A stretch of 64,000 nucleotides of DNA from positions 1,674,001 through 1,738,000 of the forward strand of contig NZ_CP017113.1 in the NCBI RefSeq assembly GCF_001720465.1. Direction: 5' to 3'. Of the stretch, positions 43,868-53,115 are shown piece after piece. Under the pieces are notes generated by a model, which was not told the origin of the DNA, did not search any database, and saw nothing but the letters and a program-made list of their open reading frames with translations. Source of the stretch: Porphyrobacter sp. LM 6. GTDB lineage: Bacteria; Pseudomonadota; Alphaproteobacteria; Sphingomonadales; Sphingomonadaceae. Every line of letters starts with the position of its first letter. Position 1 is the first letter of the stretch. A program made the position numbers and the translations under genes.

Positions 43868-45094
43868 ATGTCGGCAGCAAAGTCCAGCACGGTTCTCGTT
43901 ATCGGTGCGGGCGGGGTCAGTTCGGTGTGCGTCCACAAGATGGCGTTCAATCCCGACATCTTCCCCGAAATCCACCTCGCCAGCCGCACCAAGTCAAAGT
44001 GCGATGCCATCGCCGCGAGCGTGAAGGAGCGCTGCGGGCGTGATATCGCCACCTACGAGATCGATGCCGAGGAAGTGCCGGCGATGGTCAACCTGATCCG
44101 CAAGACCGGCGCGGGCCTCGTGGTCAACCTCGCGCTGCCCTATCAGGATCTGCCGATCATGGACGCCTGCCTTGAAGCGGGTGTCGATTACCTCGACACC
44201 GCCAATTACGAGCCCAAGGACGAGGCCAAGTTCGAGTATAAGTGGCAGTGGGCCTATCAGGAGCGTTACAAGGACGCTGGCCTGATGGCGCTGCTGGGTT
44301 CGGGCTTCGATCCGGGCGTGACCTCGGTCTTCACCATGTGGCTCAAGAAGCACAAATTGAAGACCATTCGCCAGCTCGACATTCTCGATTGCAACGGCGG
44401 CGATCACGGCCAGCACTTCGCCACCAACTTCAACCCGGAAATCAACATCCGCGAAGTGACCGCGCCTGCGCGGCACTGGGAAAACGGCGAGTGGGTGGAA
44501 ACCCCCGCGATGTCGAACAAGGTCGCCTTCGACTTCGAAGCGGTCGGCCCCAAGAACATGTATCTGATGTATCACGAGGAGCTGGAAAGCCTCGCTAAGT
44601 TCGTCCCCGAGCTTGAGCGCGCGCGCTTCTGGATGACCTTTGGCGACCAGTACATCACCCACCTGACCGTGCTCCAGAACGTCGGCATGACCTCGATCGA
44701 GCCGGTGCGGTATCAGGGCAAGGACATCATCCCGCTGCAATTCCTCGCCGCCGTGCTGCCGAAGCCTGAAACGCTGGGTGAGACCACCAAGGGCAACACC
44801 AATATAGGCGTGATCGCGACCGGCGAAGCGCTCGACGGCAGCGGCGAGAAGACGTTCTACATCAAGAATATCTGCAGCCACGAAGCCGCCTATGAGGAAA
44901 CCGGCAATCAGGCGGTCAGCTACACCACCGGCGTGCCCGCGATGATCGGTGCGGCGATGATGGTGAAGGGCGAATGGCAGGGCGAGGGTGTGTTCAACAT
45001 CGAACAGCTCGATCCCGATCCCTTCATGGCAATGCTCAACGAACACGGCCTGCCGTGGACGGTCGAGGAATTGAGCGGGCCGGTGGCATTCTGA
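43868..45094 (+). CDS. Carboxynorspermidine/carboxyspermidine dehydrogenase (saccharopine dehydrogenase family)
   Basis: 408-aa NAD(P)H enzyme that condenses aspartate semialdehyde with a diamine to carboxy(nor)spermidine. The nucleotide motif VLVIGAGGVSSVCVHKM opens it; then TYEIDAEEVPAMVNLIRKTGAGLVVNLALPYQD, ALLGSGFDPGVTSVFTMWL and CNGGDHGQHFATNFNP follow. These blocks match the CANSDH/CASDH clade rather than lysine-pathway saccharopine dehydrogenases. nspC, the next step, is 953 nt downstream on the same strand, with one gene between. A putative ODC is also nearby. In alphaproteobacteria this route can replace S-adenosylmethionine-dependent spermidine synthase; the exact diamine is inference. 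Confidence 0.88.
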   Translation: MSAAKSSTVLVIGAGGVSSVCVHKMAFNPDIFPEIHLASRTKSKCDAIAASVKERCGRDIATYEIDAEEVPAMVNLIRKTGAGLVVNLALPYQDLPIMDACLEAGVDYLDTANYEPKDEAKFEYKWQWAYQERYKDAGLMALLGSGFDPGVTSVFTMWLKKHKLKTIRQLDILDCNGGDHGQHFATNFNPEINIREVTAPARHWENGEWVETPAMSNKVAFDFEAVGPKNMYLMYHEELESLAKFVPELERARFWMTFGDQYITHLTVLQNVGMTSIEPVRYQGKDIIPLQFLAAVLPKPETLGETTKGNTNIGVIATGEALDGSGEKTFYIKNICSHEAAYEETGNQAVSYTTGVPAMIGAAMMVKGEWQGEGVFNIEQLDPDPFMAMLNEHGLPWTVEELSGPVAF

Positions 45095-46038
45095 TGCGCC
45101 GCGCGCTCGCGGTGGCTGCGGTGCTGGCGCTCGCCGCCTGCGATGCATTGACGCCGCGCGAGGAGGTGCCGCCGATCGCCGTCGACACCGGCTGGCCCAC
45201 CATCCCGCAGGGCGCGAAGTTCGGCGAGGTCAGTGCGGTCGATGTCGACCCGCAAGGCAATGTCTGGGTGCTCCACCGCGCGGGCCGCGTGTGGGAAGAG
45301 CCGTTTCCGGCCGATCCCATCGCCGATCCCACCGTGTTCAAGTTCTCGCCCGACGGCAAATTGCTCGCCCAGTGGGGCGCTGGGCTGTTCATCATGCCGC
45401 ACGGCATTTCGATCGATGCGGCGGGGAAGGTGTGGATCACCGACACCGGGCTTGAGCAGGTGCTGCGCTTCTCGCCCGAAGGCGAGCTGGAACTGACGCT
45501 CGGCGAAAAGGGCGTGAGCAAGCAGGACGCGGGCCATTTCGGCCGTCCGGCGGACGTTGCCTTTCTCGGGCACCGCGTGCTGATCGCCGATGGCTATGTG
45601 AACACCCGCGTTGCCGAGTTCTCTCCGCAAGGCAAATTCATCCGCGACTGGGGCGATTTCAAGGTCGCGCACGCGGTCGCTGTCGATGACCAGCGCATCT
45701 ATGTCGCCGACCGCGAGAATGCGCGCATTCAGGTGTTCGACCACGCGGGCAAGCTCGCCGCCAGCTGGGTCTCTCCGGCGGGCAACCACACCTACAGCCT
45801 CAAGCCGTTGGGCGGCGGGCGGCTGCTCGCAGTCGAGGGCCGCGACGGGGCTGATCGCAAGGGCGCGATCATCCGCATCTATGCCGCCGATGGTACAATC
45901 GAACGTTCCTATGATGTCGGCCTGCCGGGCGAGGATGCGAGCCTCGGCCATGATCTTGCGATCGGGCCGGACGGGCATATCTACCTGACCGACGTGCCCG
46001 GCGGGCGCGTCGTGCGCTTTTCTCTTCCCGCCAAATAA
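45094..46038 (+). CDS. NHL-repeat lipoprotein, peptidylamidating-lyase-like beta-propeller
   Basis: 314 aa, lipoprotein signal with lipobox LALAAC (MRRALAVAAVLALAACDAL). Repeated NHL units follow: GNVWVLHRAGRVW, FKFSPDGKLLAQWGAGLFIMPHGISIDAAGKVWITDTG, FSPQGKFIRDWGDF, and IYAADGTIERSYDVGLPG. A six-bladed propeller of this type is shared with the eukaryotic peptidylglycine alpha-amidating lyase, but catalytic equivalence is not shown. Its ATG overlaps the stop of the upstream dehydrogenase (TGATG). It splits the two polyamine genes, yet no link to polyamines is evident. Confidence 0.8.
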   Translation: MRRALAVAAVLALAACDALTPREEVPPIAVDTGWPTIPQGAKFGEVSAVDVDPQGNVWVLHRAGRVWEEPFPADPIADPTVFKFSPDGKLLAQWGAGLFIMPHGISIDAAGKVWITDTGLEQVLRFSPEGELELTLGEKGVSKQDAGHFGRPADVAFLGHRVLIADGYVNTRVAEFSPQGKFIRDWGDFKVAHAVAVDDQRIYVADRENARIQVFDHAGKLAASWVSPAGNHTYSLKPLGGGRLLAVEGRDGADRKGAIIRIYAADGTIERSYDVGLPGEDASLGHDLAIGPDGHIYLTDVPGGRVVRFSLPAK

Positions 46039-46047
46039 GCAGGACCC

Positions 46048-47241
46048 ATGCAGACCAAAGCCGGTGATCCGGGCGCCTTTGCCCATTTCGATCTTTCGCG
46101 TGTCGATAGCCCCGCCTTCGTGGTCGATGCCGCGAAGCTGCGGGAGAATTGCCGCGTGCTCGCCGCGGTGCGCGATGCGGCTGCGGCGGACGGGGCGGAC
46201 ATCAAGGTGTTCGCCGCGCTCAAGGCGTTCTCGATGTGGTCGGCAGCGCCGATCATCGGTGAATATCTCGACGGGGTTTCCACCTCCGGCCTGTGGGAAG
46301 CGCGGCTGGCGAGCGAGTTCTACGACGGCGAGATCGCGACCTATTCGGCCGCCTTCAAGCCCGAAGAGCTGGAAGAAATCTGCCGCCTTTCCGATCATGT
46401 GATCTTCAATTCGCCCTACCAGCTGCAACGCGCGCGGCTGATCCTCGACAATGCTGCCGCGAACGGCGCGCCGGTGAGCGTCGGGCTGCGCATCAACCCG
46501 CAGGTGCCGACGGGCGAGGTTGCCAAGTACGATCCCAGCGCCCCCGGCTCGCGGCTCGGCTTCCCGCTCGACCAGCTCACCGAGGAGCACATGGAAGGCG
46601 TAGAGGGCATCCACTTCCACAACCTGTGCGAACAGGATTTCGAGCCGCTCAAAGCCACATGGGACCGCGTGTTCGATGCGATCGAGCCGTTCTTCGACCA
46701 GCTCAAGTGGATCAACATGGGCGGAGGCCACCACATCACCCGCGCCGATTACCAGCGCGACGAACTGGTCGAATTCCTCAAGGATGCCGCGAGCGATACC
46801 GGCTGCCAGATCATCCTCGAACCCGGCGAGGCCGTGGCGCTGGATGCGGGCATCCTGGTCGGCACGCTGCTCGACACCCATTTCAACGAGATGCCCGTCG
46901 GCATCACCGATATCTCGGCGACCTGCCACATGCCCGATGTGCTGGAGGCACCCTATCGCCCGGCGATGCTGGGCGAGCTGACCGACGAAAGCATGATCCC
47001 GATCCGCCTCGGCGGGCCGTCGTGCCTCGCGGGAGATGTGATCGGCGACTACCGACTACCCGTTGCCGCCGAACCGGGCGCGCGCTTCGCGTTCCTCGAT
47101 CAGGCGCATTATTCGATGGTCAAGACCAACACCTTCAACGGGGTCGCACTGCCGTCGATCTGGATGTGGGACTCCGAGACCGATGCGCTCGACTGCATCA
47201 AGCGCTTCGATTACGAGGATTTCAGGGACCGGCTGAGCTGA
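46048..47241 (+). CDS. nspC: Carboxynorspermidine/carboxyspermidine decarboxylase
   Basis: 397-aa PLP fold-type III decarboxylase that turns carboxy(nor)spermidine into (nor)spermidine. The PLP lysine is in VFAALKAFSMWSA, with INMGGGHHITRADY (glycine phosphate loop) and ILEPGEAVALDAG. It belongs to the NspC branch of alanine-racemase-like decarboxylases. It starts at 46048, 9 nt after the NHL gene, and its TGA overlaps an ATG of the next frame. The adjacent dehydrogenase supplies its substrate. Confidence 0.92.
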   Translation: MQTKAGDPGAFAHFDLSRVDSPAFVVDAAKLRENCRVLAAVRDAAAADGADIKVFAALKAFSMWSAAPIIGEYLDGVSTSGLWEARLASEFYDGEIATYSAAFKPEELEEICRLSDHVIFNSPYQLQRARLILDNAAANGAPVSVGLRINPQVPTGEVAKYDPSAPGSRLGFPLDQLTEEHMEGVEGIHFHNLCEQDFEPLKATWDRVFDAIEPFFDQLKWINMGGGHHITRADYQRDELVEFLKDAASDTGCQIILEPGEAVALDAGILVGTLLDTHFNEMPVGITDISATCHMPDVLEAPYRPAMLGELTDESMIPIRLGGPSCLAGDVIGDYRLPVAAEPGARFAFLDQAHYSMVKTNTFNGVALPSIWMWDSETDALDCIKRFDYEDFRDRLS

Positions 47242-47270
47242 TGGGTGCAGCGATGATGGGGGGATCGGCC

Positions 47271-47792
47271 ATGATACGGGCATTTTCGGCGCTTGCTGCG
47301 GCGGGCTTTCTGACCGCGGCGGCCGCACCTGCTGTCGCGCAGGATTTCGTTGCCGAACGGCTGGTGAAATCGGTCACGCAGGACGATCTGCTCGCGGTGG
47401 TTGGCTCGCTCGGGCATCAGGTTCTCGAACAGGGCACTGAAGGCGATGTCTATGTTGTCGCGCAGGATCCGGATCAGACGAACTACTTCATGTTCGGCAC
47501 CGCTTGCGACCTGAGCGATGTTCCGGGATGCCAGGGGATCATGATGCAGGTGCGTTACGATCTGCCGCCCGGCACGACCTTCGAGACGCTGGCGAAGACC
47601 AATATGGATCAGGCCGCGCTCAACACCTGGGCCGATTTCGAGGACAAGACCCTGGGTTTCACCCGCTATCAGGTGCTCGATGACGGCGTGACGATGGCCA
47701 ATATCCGCGAGAACCTGAACGTGCTGCTGGCGCTGGTGCCCGATGCCTATGCGATGGCCTCGGGTGAACCCAGCGCGGCGGAGGCGCAGTAA
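47271..47792 (+). CDS. Exported YbjN-domain protein
   Basis: 173 aa from ATG 47271, preceded by GGGGGGA, with a signal peptide (MIRAFSALAAAGFLTAAAAPAVA). The YbjN-like domain is visible in QDDLLAVVGSLGHQVLEQG and YFMFGTACDLSDVPGCQGI, with the pair of cysteines, then FTRYQVLDDGVTMANIRENL. An ATG at 47241 in the same frame overlaps the nspC stop but gives a poor signal peptide. Function unknown. Confidence 0.7.
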   Translation: MIRAFSALAAAGFLTAAAAPAVAQDFVAERLVKSVTQDDLLAVVGSLGHQVLEQGTEGDVYVVAQDPDQTNYFMFGTACDLSDVPGCQGIMMQVRYDLPPGTTFETLAKTNMDQAALNTWADFEDKTLGFTRYQVLDDGVTMANIRENLNVLLALVPDAYAMASGEPSAAEAQ

Positions 47793-47795
47793 GCT

Positions 47796-48779
47796 TCAGC
47801 TGGAGTGATCGGGCAGGGGGGCGGCGTTCGTAACCCGCCCGCGCTCGTTCTGGTTGATCGCGAGTGCAAGGTCGGCAAGTGCAGCAAATTGCTCCGACGC
47901 CTCGGCCACGCGCACGCGGTCCGAACTGGCATCGATCGAGCCGCTCTCGAACATGTCGCGCCCCTCGACCGCAAGGATCACCTCGCCGCCCGCAAACAGC
48001 GCGCGCAGCTCCTTGCCGCCAAACGCCCGCTCCAGCCGCAACAGGTGTTCGACATAGACCGGATGCACCAGCACACGGGCTTCGACCTGGTCGTCACTGT
48101 AGAGGCTGAATACCTCCTCGAAGGCGGGGTGCACCTGATCCACGCGATCGAGCCGGTGACCATCGAAATTGACGCTGTCCTTGACCCCGCCGAGCCCGAG
48201 CCACTTGCGATGCGCGCCGGCGCGCTGGAGCAGAGTGGTCGACTGGAACCTGCGGCCAAAGCCCATTTGGATAATCACGCCGCGGAACACCGTCACCCAG
48301 CGGCGGTTCTTGCCCGAGCCGCGCTGTTCCTCGAGATGGGCTTCGTAGAGGTTGAAGGCATGCCCTTCGAGCGTGCCGAACCAGCGATCCTCGAAGTTCG
48401 ACCGATCATAGGAAGGCACGAGGCCATAGGTCTTGCTCGCCGCAAATTCGGCGCCCGGTTCGACATCATGTTCATAGGAGACGCCGAAGCTCTGGGCGAT
48501 CGCCGAATTGATCCCGATCTTGATCGCGCGTGTCGCCTCGGCAATCGGGCGGTAACCCCAATAGCCGGCGAGCCCGATCCCGCCGAGCGATACGATCATC
48601 TTGAGCTGCCCTGACAGCGCAGGGCCGAACCACAGGAACGCCAGCACCGGCAGGAGCACCACGGCGCCCCACGTCCAGCGTGAATAGGCTTTCGCCTTTG
48701 CGCCATCGCGCATCTCGGCCTGTCCGGCCAACCAGTTACCCAATGCACCTTGCATCAGGCCATCAACGTCGCTGCGCAT
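47796..48779 (-). CDS. DUF3137 family membrane protein
   Basis: 327 aa. Two hydrophobic segments near the N-terminus (WTWGAVVLLPVLAFLWFGPAL and MIVSLGGIGLAGYWGY) precede a soluble beta-rich domain: SYEHDVEPGAEFAASKTYGLVPS, WFGTLEGHAFNLYEAHLEEQ and VTVFRGVIIQMGFGRRFQSTT. DUF3137 genes often pair with LemA genes, as here, where the two are divergent with 69 nt between them. Function unknown. The ATG at 48779 is chosen because upstream frame extension is antisense to LemA. Confidence 0.85.
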   Translation of the reverse strand: MRSDVDGLMQGALGNWLAGQAEMRDGAKAKAYSRWTWGAVVLLPVLAFLWFGPALSGQLKMIVSLGGIGLAGYWGYRPIAEATRAIKIGINSAIAQSFGVSYEHDVEPGAEFAASKTYGLVPSYDRSNFEDRWFGTLEGHAFNLYEAHLEEQRGSGKNRRWVTVFRGVIIQMGFGRRFQSTTLLQRAGAHRKWLGLGGVKDSVNFDGHRLDRVDQVHPAFEEVFSLYSDDQVEARVLVHPVYVEHLLRLERAFGGKELRALFAGGEVILAVEGRDMFESGSIDASSDRVRVAEASEQFAALADLALAINQNERGRVTNAAPLPDHSS

Positions 48780-48848
48780 TGCCTCTCCCGCGCGAATCTT
48801 TAACCTATGTGCAGCACAATTTCGGGCGAAACGTAAAGAGGGTTGAAT

Positions 48849-49406
48849 ATGGGACCGATTTTCTGGCTGCTGATCCTGCCGACGCTGATCCTGTTGGTGG
48901 TGATCATCGCGATCTACAATCGCCTTGTGGGCCTGCGACAGGGCGTGCGGCAGGGGGTGGCCGATATCGACGCGCAGCTGCGCCAGCGCCATGATCTGAT
49001 ACCCAATCTGGTCGAAACGGTGAAGGGTTATGTCGGCCACGAGAGCGAGACGCTGCAGGCGGTGATCGCCGCGCGCAATGCGGCGGTCAGCGGCGCGCCG
49101 TCTTCGGGCAGCGAGGCGCAGCTGCGCGGCGCGCTCGACAACCTGCTCGCCCTTGGCGAGGCCTATCCCGATCTCAAGGCGTCGGCCAACTTCCAGGCGC
49201 TTCAGAACGAGCTCGGCGATGTCGAGGACAAGCTGGCTGCGGCGCGGCGTGCGCTCAATGCGGCGGTGGCCCGTTTCAACGCTGCGCGCGAATCCTTCCC
49301 TGCGGTGCTGTTTGCCAACATGCTCGGATTCGCCGAAGCCGACTTCCACCGGCTCGACGACAGCGAAAAGGGGACTGTCGACCAGGTGCCGTCGATCAAG
49401 TTCTGA
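48849..49406 (+). CDS. LemA family protein
   Basis: 185 aa. An N-terminal membrane span ([20 protein letters not shown]) followed by the LemA helical domain with [30 protein letters not shown] (short form: [16 protein letters not shown]), then [23 protein letters not shown] and [11 protein letters not shown]. LemA proteins are membrane-bound helical bundles of uncertain role. The TTG at 48843 is possible but the ATG at 48849 is preferred. Partner DUF3137 is divergent upstream. Confidence 0.93.
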   Translation: [185 protein letters not shown]

Positions 49407-49630
49407 TCTGGCGCGGATCGCCTGAAATCAGGCGATTTCAGTCACATTCCGGTCGCGCTTGGGATGCTGTCTTCAAAAAGTCGCATTCCGGCGCGGCGGG
49501 GCGCATTTTTCGTTTGCATTTCCCCCCCCAAGCCCTAATTGCGCCCTTCCGCTGCCCCAAGGGGACTTCCAAACCGCAAGGCAGCTTGTCGTTTTATGGT
49601 TCAACAGAACCGTTTTGGGGGTCCCTTGAG

Positions 49631-50833
49631 TTGCACATCTATCCTGACGCACTGGCTGTAGTCCGCGACCTTCGTCCGGACGAACCCGTCATCCTCAACC
49701 GCCCGCACGCCGCGCGGCGCGCCGCCCGCTTCTTCGTCGAGAAGTTTCCGGGCAAGGTGCTCTATGCGGTGAAGGCCAACCCCGCGCCTGACCTCATTCA
49801 GGTGCTGTGGGATTCGGGCGTAACCCATTTTGACGTCGCCTCGATTGCCGAAGTGCGGCTGGTGCGCGGCATCCTGCCGGATGCGGTGCTGTGCTTCATG
49901 CACCCGGTCAAGACGCCGGCGGCGATCAGCGAAGCCTATTTCGAACATGGCGTGCGGACCTTCAGCCTCGATTCGCTCGAAGAGCTCGAAAAGATCATCG
50001 ACGCCTGCCGCGCCCCTGATGGCGAAGCGCCGCGCGACCTGCGCCTGTGCGTGCGCCTGCGCGTGTCGAGCGAATATTCGGAGCTGAGCCTGGCCTCGAA
50101 GTTCGGCTGCGATCTCGTCGAAGCGCCGCTGCTGCTCCAGCAGGCCCGCCAGCATTGCGACTGGCTGGGCGTGTGCTTCCACGTCGGCAGCCAGGCGATG
50201 ACCCCGTTTGCCTTCGTGCAGGCGCTCGATCGTACCCGTGCCGCGATTGCCGAGGCTTCGGTCGTGATCGACATGATCGACGTGGGCGGGGGCTTCCCGA
50301 GCGCCTACCCGGGCCTCGAACCGCCGCCGATGGAAGATTACTTCGCGATCATCGCCAAGCACTTCGAAGCTCTGCCGATCGCCTACAACGCCGAGCTGTG
50401 GTGCGAACCCGGCCGCGCGCTGTCGGCCGAATACAGCTCGATGATCGTGCAGGTGAACAAGCGCCGCGGCGAAGAGCTCTACATCAACGATGGCGCTTAC
50501 GGCGCGCTCTACGATGCGGCGCACGTCGCGTGGCGCTTCCCCGCGCGCGCGCTGGAAGATGACCTGATCGAAGAAGACGCGGATTTCGCCTTCTACGGGC
50601 CGACTTGCGACGATGCCGATTACATGAAGGGCCCGTTCCGGCTTCCGGCCGATATCCAGGCCGGTGACTTCATCGAAATCGGGATGCTCGGCGCTTACGG
50701 CGCGGCGATGAAGACCGGCTTCAACGGCTATGGCAACGCGCAGGTCGTCACTGTTGCGGACGAGCCGATGATGAGCCTGTTCAACGGCACCCGCAAGCGC
50801 GAGGCGACCGACAACGTGGTCAGCTTGCGCTGA
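49631..50833 (+). CDS. Ornithine/lysine decarboxylase (PLP fold-type III)
   Basis: About 400 aa from a TTG start at 49631 ([21 protein letters not shown]). The PLP lysine is in [31 protein letters not shown] is the glycine loop, [14 protein letters not shown] and the catalytic cysteine in [13 protein letters not shown] complete the eukaryotic-type ODC signature. It would make putrescine or cadaverine, the diamine for the carboxyspermidine dehydrogenase and NspC above. No ATG fits; an earlier TTG at 49514 starts in sequence without coding character, so the start is a best guess (GGGGG upstream as SD). Confidence 0.85.
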   Translation: MHIYPDALAVVRDLRPDEPVILNRPHAARRAARFFVEKFPGKVLYAVKANPAPDLIQVLWDSGVTHFDVASIAEVRLVRGILPDAVLCFMHPVKTPAAISEAYFEHGVRTFSLDSLEELEKIIDACRAPDGEAPRDLRLCVRLRVSSEYSELSLASKFGCDLVEAPLLLQQARQHCDWLGVCFHVGSQAMTPFAFVQALDRTRAAIAEASVVIDMIDVGGGFPSAYPGLEPPPMEDYFAIIAKHFEALPIAYNAELWCEPGRALSAEYSSMIVQVNKRRGEELYINDGAYGALYDAAHVAWRFPARALEDDLIEEDADFAFYGPTCDDADYMKGPFRLPADIQAGDFIEIGMLGAYGAAMKTGFNGYGNAQVVTVADEPMMSLFNGTRKREATDNVVSLR

Positions 50834-50888
50834 TACGAGAATGCGTGGAGGCTTGCGGCATGCGCCGTTTGCCTCCACCTCTCGTGCG

Positions 50889-51212
50889 ATGACCCTCGCG
50901 CTCTATGCCCTTGCTGCGCTCGCTGAAATCGGCGGCTGCTTTGCCTTCTGGGCGTGGGCGCGGGCGGACAAGTCGCCGCTGTGGCTGATCCCCGGCATCG
51001 CCAGCCTGTGCCTGTTCGCGTTCCTGCTGACCCGCATCGACACCGCCTTCGCGGGCCGCGCCTTCGCGGCCTATGGCGGGGTCTACATCGCTGCGAGCCT
51101 TGGCTGGCTGTGGGCAGTCGAAGGCACACGGCCTGATCGCTGGGATGTGATCGGCGGCGCGGTGTGCCTGTTGGGCGCTGCGATCATTCTGTGGGGACCA
51201 CGCGGGGGCTAG
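50889..51212 (+). CDS. YnfA/UPF0060 family small membrane protein
   Basis: 107 aa, four hydrophobic helices. It opens [25 protein letters not shown], with the [10 protein letters not shown] and [19 protein letters not shown] motifs of the UPF0060 (YnfA) family. Some members are said to resemble small multidrug transporters; the function is not settled. The ATG 50889 is chosen on family N-terminus, 55 nt after the decarboxylase. Confidence 0.9.
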   Translation: MTLALYALAALAEIGGCFAFWAWARADKSPLWLIPGIASLCLFAFLLTRIDTAFAGRAFAAYGGVYIAASLGWLWAVEGTRPDRWDVIGGAVCLLGAAIILWGPRGG

Positions 51213-51254
51213 GGGCACAGCCGCGCTGCGATTGCGGCGGAGAGCGACCGCAAC

Positions 51255-53036
51255 CTAAATCCGGTTCATGACCAGCCAGCCCCGTTCGCCGCGCCAAATG
51301 GCTTCGAAAGCGCGTTCGGATGCAAGCCGCTCAGGCCGGTTGCCAAGCCGTGCTTCGGTCCGTGCAAGGCCGAACAGGGCAAGCGCGCTATTGGGCGCTT
51401 CGAACAGTGCCGCGCGGAATGCTTGCTTGGCATCTTCCAGCCTTCCGGCCTCGAAATAGGCGGCACCCAGCGACTGGTTGACCGGATAGTACCAAAACGG
51501 CGGCTCATTGTAGGGGATGGCTTTCTGCAACTCCACGGCGCGCGCGAAATGCGTGATGGCATCGCCATGCCGCTTGCCAGCCATCGCGCGCCTGCCCTTG
51601 GCGACTTCGGTGGCGAGCGTGATGATCAGCGGCGCGGGAAAGCCGTTCGCATCCATCGTCTTGGCCGCATCGCTGATCGCAAGGCGCTCCATCGCCGAAA
51701 TCTCGGCGGCGAAATCACCCAGCTTCGGATTGAGCGCGATGGCCACGGCGCGGGCATAGCGGCGCATCGCCTCGACATATTCGAGCGGGTGCGGCTCTGC
51801 GGTCAAGGCGATGATTGCCTCGGGCGATGAATACTGCGCGTGAGCAAAATAGGGCGCGGCGTAGATCGCCTGCACCCAGTAAAGGTCCCGGCCGATCCTG
51901 GTGTCGATGACGCTTTCGAGCTTTTCGGTCTGGGAGATGACCGTCGGAACGTCGCCCATCGCCTGCGCCGAGGTCAGCAGGAAATGCACGTTGTGCGGGT
52001 AATAACCGAACCGCACCAGCCCGTCGTCGCCGGCTTTTGCCAGATAGGCTTCATCCGCCTCGACGGCGCGCTTGTTGGCCTCGATCGAGTCCCGGTAGCG
52101 GCCCAGCCGGTAATAGATGTGCGAAGGCATATGGACCAGATGGCCGAGCGCTGCCGGCCCGGTCTTGTCGAGCCGGTCGGCAGCGGCTTCGGCCTTGGCC
52201 GGATCGGGCAGTTCGAGCAGGTGGATGTAGAGGTGCGAGGCCTGCGGGTGGTCAGGCGTGCGGGCGATCACCTTCTCGATCAGCCCGACCGCCTCCGCGA
52301 TGAACGGCCCCGGTGCGCCATCGACCGACCAGTAATTCCACGGGCTGGTGTTCATTGCCGCTTCGGCCGCGAGCACGGCGATATCGTCGCTTTCGGGATA
52401 CTGCCGGGCAAGGGCGAGCATGGCCTGTGCGTAATCGCGGTCAAGCTTGCCACGGTCCGCGCCCGGGTCCGCCGAATAGCGCAAGGCCTGCGCGGCGATC
52501 AGCGCCTTGGTGACGGGGCCGGATTGCGATGAAAGGTCTCGCGCCTGCTCCAGCGCGTGCAAGGCTGATGCGTTCTGCGAGGCTTCCATCGCCGCATTGA
52601 TGTTCGGCCCGCGCGCGAGCGCCTCGCCCCACCAGCATTCGGCGCAGGAGGGATCGATTTCGCGCGCGCGGGTGAAGGAGGCAATCGCGGCGCGGTGGTT
52701 GAAGCCATAGGCAAAGGCGAGACCCTGATCGAAATAGCGGCGCGCTTCGGGCTTCAGGTCGCCCAGCGGGAGGTCGGAGTTGGCGATGCCCGGAAACAGG
52801 CCGATCGGGCTGGCGCCATAACCATGCTCGCTGGCGACGGCGGCAGCAAGTTTCAGGCGATCGGCAAAGACCGCGTCGAAGGCACGGTTGCCCCGGCAAG
52901 CAGCGCGCCCGGGCCGCGTCGGATCAAGCGCCGCAAACGCCGCGTCCGACAGTTCCACACTTGGCGAGGAGGCGGTGGCCCCGGTGCACGCGAGCGCAAC
53001 CAGAACGGCGGCGGAAAAACCGGTGACATTGCCCAT
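51255..53036 (-). CDS. Exported TPR-repeat protein
   Basis: 593 aa. A signal peptide (VTGFSAAVLVALACTGATA) precedes helical repeats of TPR type: AYGFNHRAAIASFTRAREIDPSCAECWWGEALARG, HLYIHLLELPDPAKAEAAADRL, MPSHIYYRLGRYRDSIEANKRAVEADEAYL, and at the end QSLGAAYFEAGRLEDAKQAFRAALFEAPNSALALFGLARTEARLG. Cysteine pairs (AACRG, CAEC) may be structural. It is periplasmic or surface-bound by its leader; partners unknown. Stands alone between ynfA-like and nitroreductase genes. Confidence 0.85.
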   Translation of the reverse strand: MGNVTGFSAAVLVALACTGATASSPSVELSDAAFAALDPTRPGRAACRGNRAFDAVFADRLKLAAAVASEHGYGASPIGLFPGIANSDLPLGDLKPEARRYFDQGLAFAYGFNHRAAIASFTRAREIDPSCAECWWGEALARGPNINAAMEASQNASALHALEQARDLSSQSGPVTKALIAAQALRYSADPGADRGKLDRDYAQAMLALARQYPESDDIAVLAAEAAMNTSPWNYWSVDGAPGPFIAEAVGLIEKVIARTPDHPQASHLYIHLLELPDPAKAEAAADRLDKTGPAALGHLVHMPSHIYYRLGRYRDSIEANKRAVEADEAYLAKAGDDGLVRFGYYPHNVHFLLTSAQAMGDVPTVISQTEKLESVIDTRIGRDLYWVQAIYAAPYFAHAQYSSPEAIIALTAEPHPLEYVEAMRRYARAVAIALNPKLGDFAAEISAMERLAISDAAKTMDANGFPAPLIITLATEVAKGRRAMAGKRHGDAITHFARAVELQKAIPYNEPPFWYYPVNQSLGAAYFEAGRLEDAKQAFRAALFEAPNSALALFGLARTEARLGNRPERLASERAFEAIWRGERGWLVMNRI

Positions 53037-53115
53037 CTTGCGCTCCTTCCCCCAAAGTGGCGCGACCGGGGAGAGGATACGCTGCGGGAAGCGAAAGGAA
53101 CAGGCGGAATCGACC

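Noticed and set aside
44920..46929. 669-codon leftward frame opposite the NHL and nspC genes
   Set aside because: The product is Arg/His/Ala-rich like other antisense frames here; both forward genes have clear motifs.
46293..47240. Upstream extension of the YbjN frame through nspC
   Set aside because: It reads the wrong frame of nspC (Arg/Pro-rich). The true gene begins at 47271.
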